From: Oscillospiraceae bacterium
GTDB taxonomy: Bacteria; Bacillota; Clostridia; Oscillospirales; Acutalibacteraceae
Direction: 5' to 3'
Length of the DNA: 31,821 nt
NCBI GenBank assembly: GCA_009786735.1
Contig: WQRM01000002.1
Span: 1-31,821, forward strand
Each line of letters opens with the position of its first letter. Positions within the stretch are counted from its first letter, which is position 1. The position numbers were made by a program, and so were the translations under genes. The notes beneath the pieces were generated by a model. It was not told where the DNA came from and did not search any database. It saw nothing but the letters and a program-made list of their open reading frames with translations. This document shows positions 22,682 to 31,754 of this stretch, piece after piece.

Positions 22682-23208
22682 GGTGAAATTCCTTTCAGTG
22701 CGGTGTTGACCAGATCGTTGATTTGCGTGTTGGTGAGCGCCGGGCCGATGCCATCCAGCACCGGCAAATTGATGTGCGCGTGCATGTGTTGCAGCAGTTG
22801 ATCCATGGCGTTGGGATGGGTGCTGCACGCGGGCAGATCGCTGGTGTCGGCAAGCGATTGCTCGAAGGCAACCGGCTCACTGATTGCGGTGCGACAGATG
22901 AACTGCTTGCCCTCAAAGTCGCCGAAGCACTCTAGCTGCACACGCAGCAAGCGGCATTGCGTGAGCCGCTGCCACAGCACAATGTGTACCTGCCCGGCGT
23001 GGATGAAGGCATCGCCTGAATCACCGGGCAAGATGAGTGGCGACATGATGACTTCGCCATCGCATGAAAAAAGCGCCACGCAAGACTTAATCTCGCGCAG
23101 GCGCTCTTTAGGTAGCGGGATGACGAGCCGCGCCATGCGGTGGTCACCGCGCACGCCGCCGGGGTGTTTCCGGGGTGAATCTCGCATGCGCAGGGTTATG
23201 GTTTTCAT
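22678..23208 (-). CDS. Tail-region protein of unknown function
   Basis: 176 residues. ATG at 23206-23208 has GGAGGAGGAAG upstream and overlaps the preceding stop by 4 nt. Basic N-terminus, beta-prone middle (VIMSPLILPGDSG, HIVLWQRLTQCRLLRVQL), then a His-rich helix (MDQLLQHMHAHINLPVLDG) and an end LTNTQINDLVNTALKG. I do not recognise a family. The compact overlap with both neighbours indicates it belongs to the tail operon and is made in concert with them. Confidence 0.65.
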   Translation of the reverse strand: MKTITLRMRDSPRKHPGGVRGDHRMARLVIPLPKERLREIKSCVALFSCDGEVIMSPLILPGDSGDAFIHAGQVHIVLWQRLTQCRLLRVQLECFGDFEGKQFICRTAISEPVAFEQSLADTSDLPACSTHPNAMDQLLQHMHAHINLPVLDGIGPALTNTQINDLVNTALKGISP

Positions 23209-23468
23209 GCGCTATCTTCCTCCTCCGGAATGTCATCCTCGTCCGGCTCATCTTCCAATGTGGGGTTCTTGCCCCACACGGTGAGGATGGCCTGTTTGAT
23301 GGTGTTGTCGAAGTCGGCAGTCTGCAATTGTTCGCGCCCCAACGGACTGTTGATGAACGCCGTGCGGTGTGCATCGCCGAGCTGAATATCTTCAACAAAG
23401 GTGCGCGTTGCAATGCTGACCGAATCTGCTGTTAAAAACTCAATGGACACTTGTGTGGTCAACTTCAT
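23205..23468 (-). CDS. Small acidic-tailed phage protein
   Basis: 87 residues. The C-terminal 16 residues are mostly Asp/Glu (DEPDEDDIPEEED). TAGGAGG lies 6 nt before the ATG. It sits 9 bp behind the fiber gene and overlaps the next gene as ATGA. Its size and place between the fiber and a further tail gene suggest a fiber assembly or chaperone-like accessory; no motif supports a firm call. Confidence 0.65.
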   Translation of the reverse strand: MKLTTQVSIEFLTADSVSIATRTFVEDIQLGDAHRTAFINSPLGREQLQTADFDNTIKQAILTVWGKNPTLEDEPDEDDIPEEEDSA

Positions 23469-23477
23469 GATAGCCTC

Positions 23478-25052
23478 CTATGCATTTGTTTCGTAGGTGA
23501 CAGTCGCGCCAATGGTCACGTTGCCGCTGGGGATGTTCCAATAATTAAAATTGCTGCCGTTTACGGACTGAAAGAACATGGTTGACCCAAACACGCGCAC
23601 CAAGTTGCCGCTGGGCGAGCTTGCGTTGGCAAATGAGCCCTCAATCGCAGCGAATGAGCCTACGACATTGCCGCCGGTGGTGGAAAACGGCAGTCCACCA
23701 ATGCGAATTTGGTTGCCCCCGGTGGTCGGACCATTGCCCAGCGTCACCCGCAAGAACACAGTGACCATGCGCCCCGCACGCGCAAAACGGCTGCCCGCAT
23801 TGGCGATGGTGACATTGCCCGCAGCGTTAGCGAGGGTGGGTGTCCATATGCCCGATTCGATGCCCAGCATGTCGCGGGTTTGTGCCACGGTGAGATCAAT
23901 GGGCACTGCGGATGCGTTCGTGTTGTTGCCTTTGATGCGCATGGACGACATCGTGGCCAACATGGCATTGCTGACTTTGCGGTAGGCAGGACTTGCGCCC
24001 GCTGTGGTGCCGATGGATAACACCGTGTTGGTGTCGTCGGTGGTGGGTAGGCGCGAAGTCGTCAAGCGTCCGGCGTTGATGGCACTGGCGTTGTGATTAT
24101 GCACCGCAGGTGCTGCGCCCAAGCTGGTGAGCGCAGCCGCTGCGGTGGTTGCATTCGTACCACCCCGTGCGATGGGCAGTGTGCCCGCGTTGATGGCACT
24201 GGCGTTGTGGTTGTGTACAGTAGGTGCTGCACCAAGATTGGTGAGTGCCGCCGCTGCGGTGCTGGCGTTCGTGCCACCACGTGCGATGGGCAACGTCCCC
24301 GCATTGATGTTGCTGGCATTGTGATTGTGCACAACGGGTGCAGCACCCAAGCTAGTGAGTGCCGCCACTGCGGTGCTGGCGTTCGTGCCACCGCGCGCGA
24401 TGGGCAATGTGCCTGCGTTGATGTTGCTGGCGTTGTGATTGTGCACAGCAGGTGCTGCGCCCAAGCTGGTCAATGCCGCCGCTGCGGTGCTCGCATTTGT
24501 ACCACCGCGTGCGATGGGTAGCAAACCCGATACAATATCTGCCGCCGGGTGACTGTGGTCGGTTTCCAGCACGCTGGTGACGCGTCCGCAAAGCGCGGCA
24601 TTCCAGCGCGTGTCGGTGATGTTGGCCTGCGTGAGGTTCACCACGCCCGCGCCAACGTCCACATCGGCTAGGCACAGTTCCCAGGCGTCCGCATTGCGTT
24701 GCAGCGCGGGCGACTGCGGATTAGTAGCGGCGGTGCCGCGTTTCACCTGCGCGACGATTGAGCGCGCAAGCACATCCCAGCGCAGCACAATGCGGTCGAT
24801 GCGGCGGCGTGTGCTGTCAGCGAGGGGCACTTGCAGCGCGAGATCGGCACTGTTGTGGTAGAAATAGCCGTTGATCCACGCGCGGCCAGGTCGGACGGTG
24901 ATGCGTGTGCCGCTGGCCACGAGGACTTGCAGGCTGGTTGCGGGCTGCGGGAACACCCCGTTGCCCACGAATGAGGAAAAGTACGCCGCCCAATCTTCGG
25001 CCAAGTAGCGGCGGTCGCCGTCGATAGAATTGAAAAAGCCCGAGTGCTCCAT
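23478..25052 (-). CDS. Tail fiber / receptor-binding protein with 38-residue repeats
   Basis: 524 residues from the ATG at 25050-25052, which has GAGG 6 nt upstream; a GTG 12 nt earlier is in frame but poorly placed. N-terminal part (about 1-160) resembles the attachment domain of Gram-positive phage fibers (HSGFFNSIDGDRRYLAEDWA, then a beta region). Four exact-length 38-residue repeats follow (about residues 166-317), each with NINAGTLPIARGGTNASTAA-like sequence, then a beta-rich tip (about 385-524, RFARAGRMVTVFLRVTLGNG) likely to contact the host. Such repeats form a fibrous shaft. Start 8 bp after the Gp37-like gene. Confidence 0.85.
   Translation of the reverse strand: MEHSGFFNSIDGDRRYLAEDWAAYFSSFVGNGVFPQPATSLQVLVASGTRITVRPGRAWINGYFYHNSADLALQVPLADSTRRRIDRIVLRWDVLARSIVAQVKRGTAATNPQSPALQRNADAWELCLADVDVGAGVVNLTQANITDTRWNAALCGRVTSVLETDHSHPAADIVSGLLPIARGGTNASTAAAALTSLGAAPAVHNHNASNINAGTLPIARGGTNASTAVAALTSLGAAPVVHNHNASNINAGTLPIARGGTNASTAAAALTNLGAAPTVHNHNASAINAGTLPIARGGTNATTAAAALTSLGAAPAVHNHNASAINAGRLTTSRLPTTDDTNTVLSIGTTAGASPAYRKVSNAMLATMSSMRIKGNNTNASAVPIDLTVAQTRDMLGIESGIWTPTLANAAGNVTIANAGSRFARAGRMVTVFLRVTLGNGPTTGGNQIRIGGLPFSTTGGNVVGSFAAIEGSFANASSPSGNLVRVFGSTMFFQSVNGSNFNYWNIPSGNVTIGATVTYETNA
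24102..24557 (-). repeat. Four tandem 114-bp units in the fiber gene
   Basis: Exactly 4 x 114 bp, coding for units that begin HNHNAS (first one HSHPAAD) and end SLGAAPAV. A fifth unit begins at 24101 and decays after about 14 codons. Units differ at a few positions, mostly silent or Ala/Val/Thr changes, so expansion is not very recent. Confidence 0.92.
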
Positions 25053-25060
25053 GGTATACC

Positions 25061-26176
25061 TCACATGAATCGAATTTGGTCGGCGAGGGTGGGTTGGCTT
25101 TCGCCAAACGTGACCTCAAGCTGCGGCTGCGCGCTGTCCTGATAAATCTCCGTGACTTCCGTGATGCGGCTGTTAATTTTCACAGCCCAGCGACGGTCAA
25201 GGCAGGTCACGCGGTCACCGAGGTCAAAGTCGTGGCGGTAGCGCAAGTTCGCCGCCGGGTTAATGCGACTGGTGAAGGTGATATTTTCGGCGAACAGCTC
25301 CAACTGCTGTATGCCGCGCTGGATGAGCAACGCCCGGTACTGCTCCTCCGGCAGGACTTCGAGGTTGCCGGTGCTATCCCAGCGGCGTTGTGCAATGTCG
25401 TGTGCGTCGATGAACACTTCGGCACGGTCAAGCCCGGCGGCCTGCAATTCACCAGTTTCCACGACCGTGCGTGGCACATCGGGCAGGTCTTCGCCGCCGA
25501 CAAAGGCCGTTGAGCGCAGCCGTTCCGTCGAGTGCGTGAACTGTTGTTCCAGCACATTGTCGAACTCCACGGCGAACACGGCGGGAGGGTTCACAGTCTG
25601 CCCGGCGGTCAAGTTTCTGCCATCATAAACATGAAAACTAAACTGCCGCGCACGCACATCCGCCGTGAGCGCAAAGCCCAATTTTGACGCTTGCCCCAGC
25701 CGTTGGAGCGCCAACAAAGCGTTGATATATGGCTCGCTTTGGTAATCAATGTTGCCGCGCTCGATGTTTACAGGTGCGATGCCAATGCCAGATATTCGCC
25801 GCAACGGATTGCGCGGTGCAGTCACGTTTTCACGCACAATGCGCTGCATGATGGCAGGCGTGGGTGCGGTAGTCATAATGGGCTCCAGCACCACTCGCTT
25901 GCCAATCCAGCAAGGCAAAAACCGCCCCTGCACTTCGATGAGTTCTTCACCCTGCAAGGTCTTGCGCAGGTGGATGTAGCGAACTTCGCCTGCGTCTTTC
26001 CCACGCGGGAGCATCACCAGCCGCCGCATTTGCAGCAATGCGATGTTATCCTGCGTAGCCGGGGCCAGCAGCTTGAACTCACCTGCCGCCCAATAGCGGC
26101 GAATCCACAGCAGCGACGTGATTTTTTCCACCACGCCTTGCAAGTTGAGGTCACTGTCGTAAATATACAGTTCCAT
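25061..26176 (-). CDS. Gp37-like (siphovirus ReqiPepy6 type) tail protein
   Basis: 371 residues. Begins MELYIYDSDLNLQGVVEKIT and SLLWIRRYWAAGEFKLLAPA, typical of the Gp37/tail-associated family that follows Dit in many Gram-positive phages. The middle and end (FDLGDRVTCLDRRWAVKINS, RITEVTEIYQDSAQPQLEVTF) match the barrel part of that family. It probably builds the tail-tip ring below Dit that carries fibers. GGGGGTG is the Shine-Dalgarno; only 2 nt separate it from the Dit gene. No peptidase or lysozyme motif is seen, unlike larger Tal proteins. Confidence 0.85.
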   Translation of the reverse strand: MELYIYDSDLNLQGVVEKITSLLWIRRYWAAGEFKLLAPATQDNIALLQMRRLVMLPRGKDAGEVRYIHLRKTLQGEELIEVQGRFLPCWIGKRVVLEPIMTTAPTPAIMQRIVRENVTAPRNPLRRISGIGIAPVNIERGNIDYQSEPYINALLALQRLGQASKLGFALTADVRARQFSFHVYDGRNLTAGQTVNPPAVFAVEFDNVLEQQFTHSTERLRSTAFVGGEDLPDVPRTVVETGELQAAGLDRAEVFIDAHDIAQRRWDSTGNLEVLPEEQYRALLIQRGIQQLELFAENITFTSRINPAANLRYRHDFDLGDRVTCLDRRWAVKINSRITEVTEIYQDSAQPQLEVTFGESQPTLADQIRFM

Positions 26177-26178
26177 GG

Positions 26179-27057
26179 CTACACCCCCAAGAATAAATTG
26201 TGATGCCGGATTTCCACGCTGAGCAGCGCGGCGTTTTCGTCGGCATCGCAGCGCAGGATATTATCGCCCACGGTCAGCTGCAAAAATGTGCTGTCGGGGT
26301 CGAGAAAACGAAAGGCATCGGTGGTGGCACCCGCACGGTGCAAGGTGATGCGTTTTTCACCAAAACCGGTGCGGATTTCCACGACATCGCCCGCCTGTAA
26401 GGGCATGTTTAGGCGCAAAAATTCGCCCGTGTGCACGTTGAGCACCGAAGGATTACGCAAGCTGCCCTGCGCACGCATGAGCACACGCATGCCGGTTTGC
26501 ACGTCGCCGGCGTTGTGCACCGTGACCAGCAGGCGCGATTCGCGTTGCCCGATTTGCCAGCCCTGCGGCGACAATTCCAACGGAAATTCTAAGCCGCCCA
26601 GCCATGCCGCCACGTCTTGGCGCACCTCGGCATCGTCGCGCCAAAATGGATTGAGTGCCACCAGCTGTAGCGTAAATTGCAGCAGCGGCGGCTGACCGTT
26701 GAACACCGGCGCACGGTGCACATGGCAGGTAATGACGCGACGAAAGTCGCCGAGCTCGTATAGCAACGTGGCCGGTTCTTGCGGGTTGAGCACACTGTTC
26801 AATCGCCTGCGCAACAGGTGCGTGCGCTCTTTATCGCGGGTGTGGATGTGGCCAACAAGCTCAATATCCCGGCTTTCAATGCGGCTGGCAATGTAGGTCG
26901 CGCCGTCTTGCCCCATGCCGCTTAGGCTGTAGAGCTGGTTGCGCACGTCGCTGAGCCCCAGCACCGTTTTTGCCACGTCAACCTGAAATTCACTGGTCGC
27001 GCAAAAGACAATGCTTTCGCCCCGCGCGTTGGTGTAGGTCAAGCGTTCATGCCTCAT
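26179..27057 (-). CDS. Distal tail protein (Dit-like, phage tail family)
   Basis: 292 residues. The Dit core opens with LTYTNARGESIVF; the long middle (DKERTHLLRRRLNSVLNPQ, GDFRRVITCHVHRAP, LQFTLQLVALNPFWRD) is typical of siphovirus tail proteins, and the C-terminal half is a galectin-like beta sandwich (LLVTVHNAGDVQTGMRVLM). Dit forms the hub between tail tube and tip. ATG overlaps the TGA of the tape measure gene by 4 nt. Confidence 0.88.
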   Translation of the reverse strand: MRHERLTYTNARGESIVFCATSEFQVDVAKTVLGLSDVRNQLYSLSGMGQDGATYIASRIESRDIELVGHIHTRDKERTHLLRRRLNSVLNPQEPATLLYELGDFRRVITCHVHRAPVFNGQPPLLQFTLQLVALNPFWRDDAEVRQDVAAWLGGLEFPLELSPQGWQIGQRESRLLVTVHNAGDVQTGMRVLMRAQGSLRNPSVLNVHTGEFLRLNMPLQAGDVVEIRTGFGEKRITLHRAGATTDAFRFLDPDSTFLQLTVGDNILRCDADENAALLSVEIRHHNLFLGV

Positions 27058-30000
27058 AATGCACCCACCTCCCGCGCCAAAAGTTTGAAATTGAGCTCCG
27101 CTTCGCGCTGTTGTGTGGCGTAGCTGGTTTCGTTGGCGTAGATGTGTTGTACCACACTAAACCCGCTACCGGGCTGTGCAGGCATACCGGGCACGCCGGG
27201 CATAAGCAAACCTTGCGCAGCGGCATATAGCCCCTGCACATTCATGTTGTAAGGAATTGCACCGAGCGTATCTTGTAGCTGTTTAGCCATGTTGCCCGCC
27301 TGCCCGGCGAAGCCCTCGCCGATACCCTCGGCCAAACTTTTGCCAATGCCCATAAAGACGGTGCTGGGCGAGTTGATGCCGAAGAACCCACGCACACCGT
27401 CCACGATTCGCCGCCCCACGCCGCGCACGGCATCCACGGCGTTTTGCGCCATGCTTTGCACGCCGCCAATCAGGCCTTGAATCATCTGCACACCGGCTTG
27501 CATGAATTGCGGTACGGCACCAATTAAAGCCGCGATGATAGCGGCAATCAGCTGCGGCAGCGCGGCCACAATCTCCACGATGATAGTGGGCAAATCGGCG
27601 ATGATGGCCGTCAGCAATTGCACGCCTGCCAAGACGATAAGCGGCACGCTGGCCAACAAGGCTTCAACAATGGCATGAACGAGTGTCGGCACCGCCTGAA
27701 TGAGCACCGGAATAGCAGCAATCAGTCCATCGGCCAGCCCTAGCACCAGTTCGAGCGCCGCGCCAATGATGTGCGGCACTTGTTGCACCAACATGAGCAC
27801 CAAATTGAGCACAACTTCCACCACAGCGGGCAGCAGCACCGGCACGGCGGCGGCCAGCCCCTGTGCAAGGCTTTGTATAAGTTGCAACGCGCCGCCCACG
27901 AGCATGGGCAGGGTGAGCATGATGCCATCCAGCAGCGTGAGCACGATATTTGGCGCGATATCCGCCACTGCCGTGATCAGCCCTTGAAAGACATTCAGCA
28001 CACGCGGCAAGGCGTTGGCGATGCCCTGTACCAGTTCATTTGCGCCTGCGGAAATCTTGTCGCCCGCGTATTCACTACCGGCAAGCAGGGCCACAAAACC
28101 GTCCATCACGCCTGCAAAACCGGGCAAGAGTTCTGCGAAAATGGCGTTTTTCACGCCGCTGATGGCATGCCGCAAGGTGTTGAGGTTGTTGGTGAACGCC
28201 GCCGCGTTATGCAGCACATCATCGCCCAGCACGATGCCGAGGTCGTGGGCTTGTTGACGTAGCCCCGCAGTCGCTTCGGCGGTGGAATTGAGCAGCGGCA
28301 TCAACTCTTTCGCGCTGCGCTGCCCAAAAATCTGCGCCGCCATGGCGGCTTTGTCGGCGCTATATTCCATGCCTTGAAATGCCGTAATGATGACGTGCAA
28401 GGCATCATCGGGCGACTTCATGCGCAGCAGGTCAAAGTCCAGGCCAAGCTGCCGAATGACTTCGCCCACCTCGCCGCCGTCATTTTCCACGTCGGCGAAG
28501 CTATCGCGCAGGGTGTTCATGCCATCAGCAAGCGAACCCACCGATGAGCCGTGCCGCGTGAGCACAAAATCCCATTCTTGCACGGCCTGTGCGCTAAGCC
28601 CCAGCTGCTGCGACATAGCGGTAACGGCGTTGCCTGCGTCGGCGGCGTTGATGGTGAGGTCGAACAGCTCTCGTGCCGCACGCTGCAATGTTTGCAGCCC
28701 CTGCTTTGCCATGTTCGCAATTCCGGCGACGACATCCACAACCAATTGAGCGGCGCTTTGCATGCCCTGCGCAATGCTTTGGGTAAGTGCCGCGCCCGCG
28801 CCAAACAGCACACCCGCCTGCCCGCCCAGCACGCTTGCGAAAATCGCTGCGATCTGGGGTGCTGCGTTTGCGACTGAACTCGTCCCTTGCAACGCGCCAT
28901 CGGCCACGCGGTGGGACATGCTTTGCCCAGCGGCGATGAGTTGCCCACTTTGCCCTGCAACGCCTGTGGAAACCGCGTTGACCGCAGCCCGCGCGGCGGC
29001 ATCACCAGCACGCGCCATGGAATCGACCATCGTGCGCTGGGTGTGCCGGGCTTCATCTTCAAAGCCCACGGCAATGCCTTCGGCCAAGTTTCTGCCGACA
29101 CCGGCCATGACCGTGCTGGGCGAATTGATACCAAAGAACCCGCGCACTGCCCCCAAAATCCGCCCACCGATGTCGCGGATGGCATCAATGGCAGCCGTCG
29201 CCATGCCCAGCATGCCGTCAATCAGGCCGCGCAGTAAATCCGCGCCCGCCTGCACCAGCATGGGAACCAGTTCGATGATGCCGCGCACAATGCCGCCAAT
29301 GATTTGCGGCAGGGCTTGCACGATACTGGCAATAATCTGCGGTGCGGCGGCCACCAGTGCCACGAACAACTCAATGCCCGCCGAGATAAGCATGGGGATG
29401 CTGCCCAGCAACGCATCAATGACACTATCGATGATGTCAGGAATGGCCGCCACGATAATCGGTATCGCCTCAATGATACCCCGCGCCAAGCCCATGACCA
29501 GCTGTAAGGCTGCGTCCACGAGCATGGGTAGGTTTTGGATGAGCGTTTGCACGATTTGCAGCACCACGTCCACGATAGCGGGTATGAGTGTGGGCAGTGA
29601 TTCGCCCAGGCCTCGTGCGAGTGTCATGATGATTTGCAACGCACCGTCCAGCAGCACCGGCAGCGCGTCAAGTATGCCTTCCAGCACCGCCATCACAATC
29701 CCAAGTGCGGCTTCCAACAGTTGCGGGATGTTATTGACGATACCGTCCACCAGTGCGGTAATAAGTTCCGGCGCGATTTCAATCACCACGGCGGCGATGT
29801 CTTCGAACATGCCAAGGAGTTCGGGAATGGCGGCAGAAATACCCTCCACCAGTTCCTCCACGCCTGCGGTGATGGCTTCGCCTGCGTCTTCGCAGCCGCT
29901 GATTAGCCCAGTGAAACCGTCAAGAATACTCGCAAAGCCCGGCAGCAACTGTGCACCGATGCCGTGTTTTACGCCGTCAAAGGTGCGTTCCAAGGTGTCC

Positions 30001-31306
30001 ATCGAATTGCTAAAACGTTGCGCCGCGTCAATCGCTTCATCGCCCATGACCATGCCCAGCTCGTGCGCACGCTGGCGCAGTTCGTCCGTGGCATCGGCGG
30101 TGGAATTGAGCAGCGGCATGAGCTCCAGCCCGCCGCGCTGGCCGAAGATTTGCAGGGAAAGCGCAGTTTTATCTGCGCCTTCTTCCATGTCCTGAAACGC
30201 CCGCACGATGGCATCCATCGCGTCTTCGGGCGACTTTGCGCGCACTTGGTCAAAGTCTAAGCCAAGCCGTGTGATGGCTTCGCCGACCTTGCCGCCGCCT
30301 GCTTCCACGCTGCCCATCGCGCCAGTGACGCGCCGCAGGCCATACTGGAAATTGTACAGCGAGGCCCCATTCTGGCTGAGCACATAATCCCATTCTTGCA
30401 CCGCATCGCGCGACATGCCGAGCTTCAGTGAGTACTGCGCCACGGCATTACCCGCCTCAGCTGCTCCGGTGGCGAGGTCATACAGCAACGCACCGGCAGC
30501 CACAGCCGCACCGCCAATGGCGGCCATGGTGCCCGCGAGCGTTGCGCCCACGCTTTTCAATGTGTCGCCCAGGCCGTCAAACGTGCCGCTTGCATCACCA
30601 GCGACATCGCCCGCGTTGTCTACTTCATCGGCCAAGTTTTCCGAGCCATGGGCGGCGACATCCATGCCCTCGGCGGACTTGTGCAGCGCGGCTTCGAGCC
30701 GTTCACGCAGGGCATTGCCCAGCGCCTTGACGGTGTTTTCACCGCTGGCGGTATCTTTGGCGAACTGCACGATTGACCCGCCCATCGACTTTGCGCCGTC
30801 AACGACACCGGCGGCAGTGGAAACAATGCCGGTTTTCACGCTGTCAATGGACTGCGCCACATTGCCTTTGAGCAGGTCGCCAAGTTCTTCGAATGTGGCA
30901 TTGGCGCGGTCAGTTGACTTATCTGCCTGCTCGGTTTTGTCCTGCATGAGGTCGAGGGCTTTGTTCGTGGCCCCCAGCTCTTTTTCAAGGCCAATCAACT
31001 CAGCCTGTGCCTTGTTGAGCTTGATTTGCCACTGCGCTGCCTGCGAGCTGTTTTCGCCCCACGTTTCTGTGGCGTGGGCAAGCGCCTGTTCCATCAGCGC
31101 GATGGCACTTTTCTTGCCGTCCACCTGTTTGGTGAGCACTTGGCTGCGCGCCGTGTAGGCCTCCATGCTCTTGTCGTTGACATCAAACTGCGCGGCCACC
31201 AGTTTCATTTCGCTGCCCAGCACCCGCAACGACTGGTCAATCTCACGCAGCCCGGACTTAAATTCTTTCTGCCCTTCCAGCGCTATTTTAAGCCAAAGTT
31301 ACTCAT
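27054..31306 (-). CDS. Tape measure protein, frameshifted near the start
   Basis: About 1416 residues once the frame is joined. The natural start is the ATG at 31304-31306, with GGGGGTGA 5-6 nt upstream; it reads MSNFGLK and meets TAG at 31283-31285. Shifting -1 at AAAA continues as IALEGQKEFKSGLREIDQSL, the expected tape-measure N-terminus, and runs to the TGA at 27054. An alternative TTG start at 31229 exists but lacks a ribosome site and drops the conserved opening. The N-terminal ~120 residues are coiled-coil; the body is made of long hydrophobic helical repeats (LPMLVDAALQLVMGLARGI and similar). Two large homologous halves each end at FFGINSPSTV. It sets tail length and forms the channel for DNA ejection. 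Confidence 0.9.
27290..30475 (-). repeat. Internal duplication in the tape measure gene
   Basis: Landmarks occur twice in order: AGNAV, AVQEWD, LGLDF, IFGQR, ELMPLLNST, LLPGF, FFGINSPSTV. The AVQEWD and IFGQR pairs are 1818 bp apart, the FFGINSPSTV pair 1752 bp, so the copies differ by about 22 codons net in the hydrophobic repeat zone. Copies are strongly diverged. Confidence 0.85.
31283..31291 (-). other. -1 frameshift site in the tape measure gene
   Basis: Minus strand reads TTA AAA TAG in the ATG frame. The four A residues (31286-31289) allow re-reading of AAA one base back, giving ATA GCG CTG and the conserved sequence. The heptamer is C TTA AAA, so it is not a classic X XXY YYZ slippery site. 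One more A would restore the frame. Confidence 0.75.
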
Positions 31307-31324
31307 GGCTATCACCCCCTGACG

Positions 31325-31753
31325 TTAGCGCGTCACTTTATCCACCCACCTTGTGAGCACACCCTCCATCGCCGCCACAGCCCGCTTGCGACTGCGATTG
31401 CGCGTGGGTCGCAAAAATGGACGAGGCGGCCGGTTTTGATCCGACCGCCCATGCTCGATGATGTTCGCCAGTTTCGCGTTGACTTGCCCATCCGGGCGGT
31501 CTTCGCGAAAGCCCACCTTCACGTCAAAATCTCCATTGTGGTCAACCTTCACGGGTGACACACCGAGGCTACCCACGAGGTCGCCGGTGGCGCGGTCATC
31601 GGGCACCAGCACGCTATCCAGCCGCCCCGCCATGACCTCGCGCACGACTTCGCCCGCAGCCTCCAGAGCTTCCTCAGCGGTATCGTCAAAGCCGGTTTCT
31701 AGGCTGTTCAGCTGCGCCAAAAAGCCGTGCGGGAACTGGATTTCTGCGCCCAT
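31325..31753 (-). CDS. HK97 gp10-like head-tail/tail completion protein
   Basis: 142 residues from the ATG at 31751-31753 (GGAGGAG 4 nt upstream). Helical opening (LAQLNSLETGFDDTAEEALE), then the gp10 pattern with KLANIIEHGRSD followed by NRPPRPFLRPTRN, typical of the HK97 gp10 family that seals the head-tail interface. A longer start 48 nt upstream is less likely. It lies 18 bp before the tape measure start. Confidence 0.85.
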   Translation of the reverse strand: MGAEIQFPHGFLAQLNSLETGFDDTAEEALEAAGEVVREVMAGRLDSVLVPDDRATGDLVGSLGVSPVKVDHNGDFDVKVGFREDRPDGQVNAKLANIIEHGRSDQNRPPRPFLRPTRNRSRKRAVAAMEGVLTRWVDKVTR

Positions 31754-31754
31754 G

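Noticed and set aside
24060..24560. Possible CRISPR-like array because of regular repeats
   Set aside because: Units are 114 bp, in frame within a fiber gene, with no short repeat/variable spacer pattern.
28762..30195. Long plus-strand open frame antisense to the tape measure gene
   Set aside because: Pro/Ser/Ala-rich shadow produced by codon bias of the repetitive hydrophobic gene; no ribosome site or family motif.
31283..31291. Classic programmed -1 frameshift in the tape measure gene
   Set aside because: C TTA AAA is not an X XXY YYZ heptamer and I see no clear downstream pseudoknot; known tail-gene shifts occur in the chaperone gene before the tape measure, not in its first codons. Left open as decay, error or unusual slippage.
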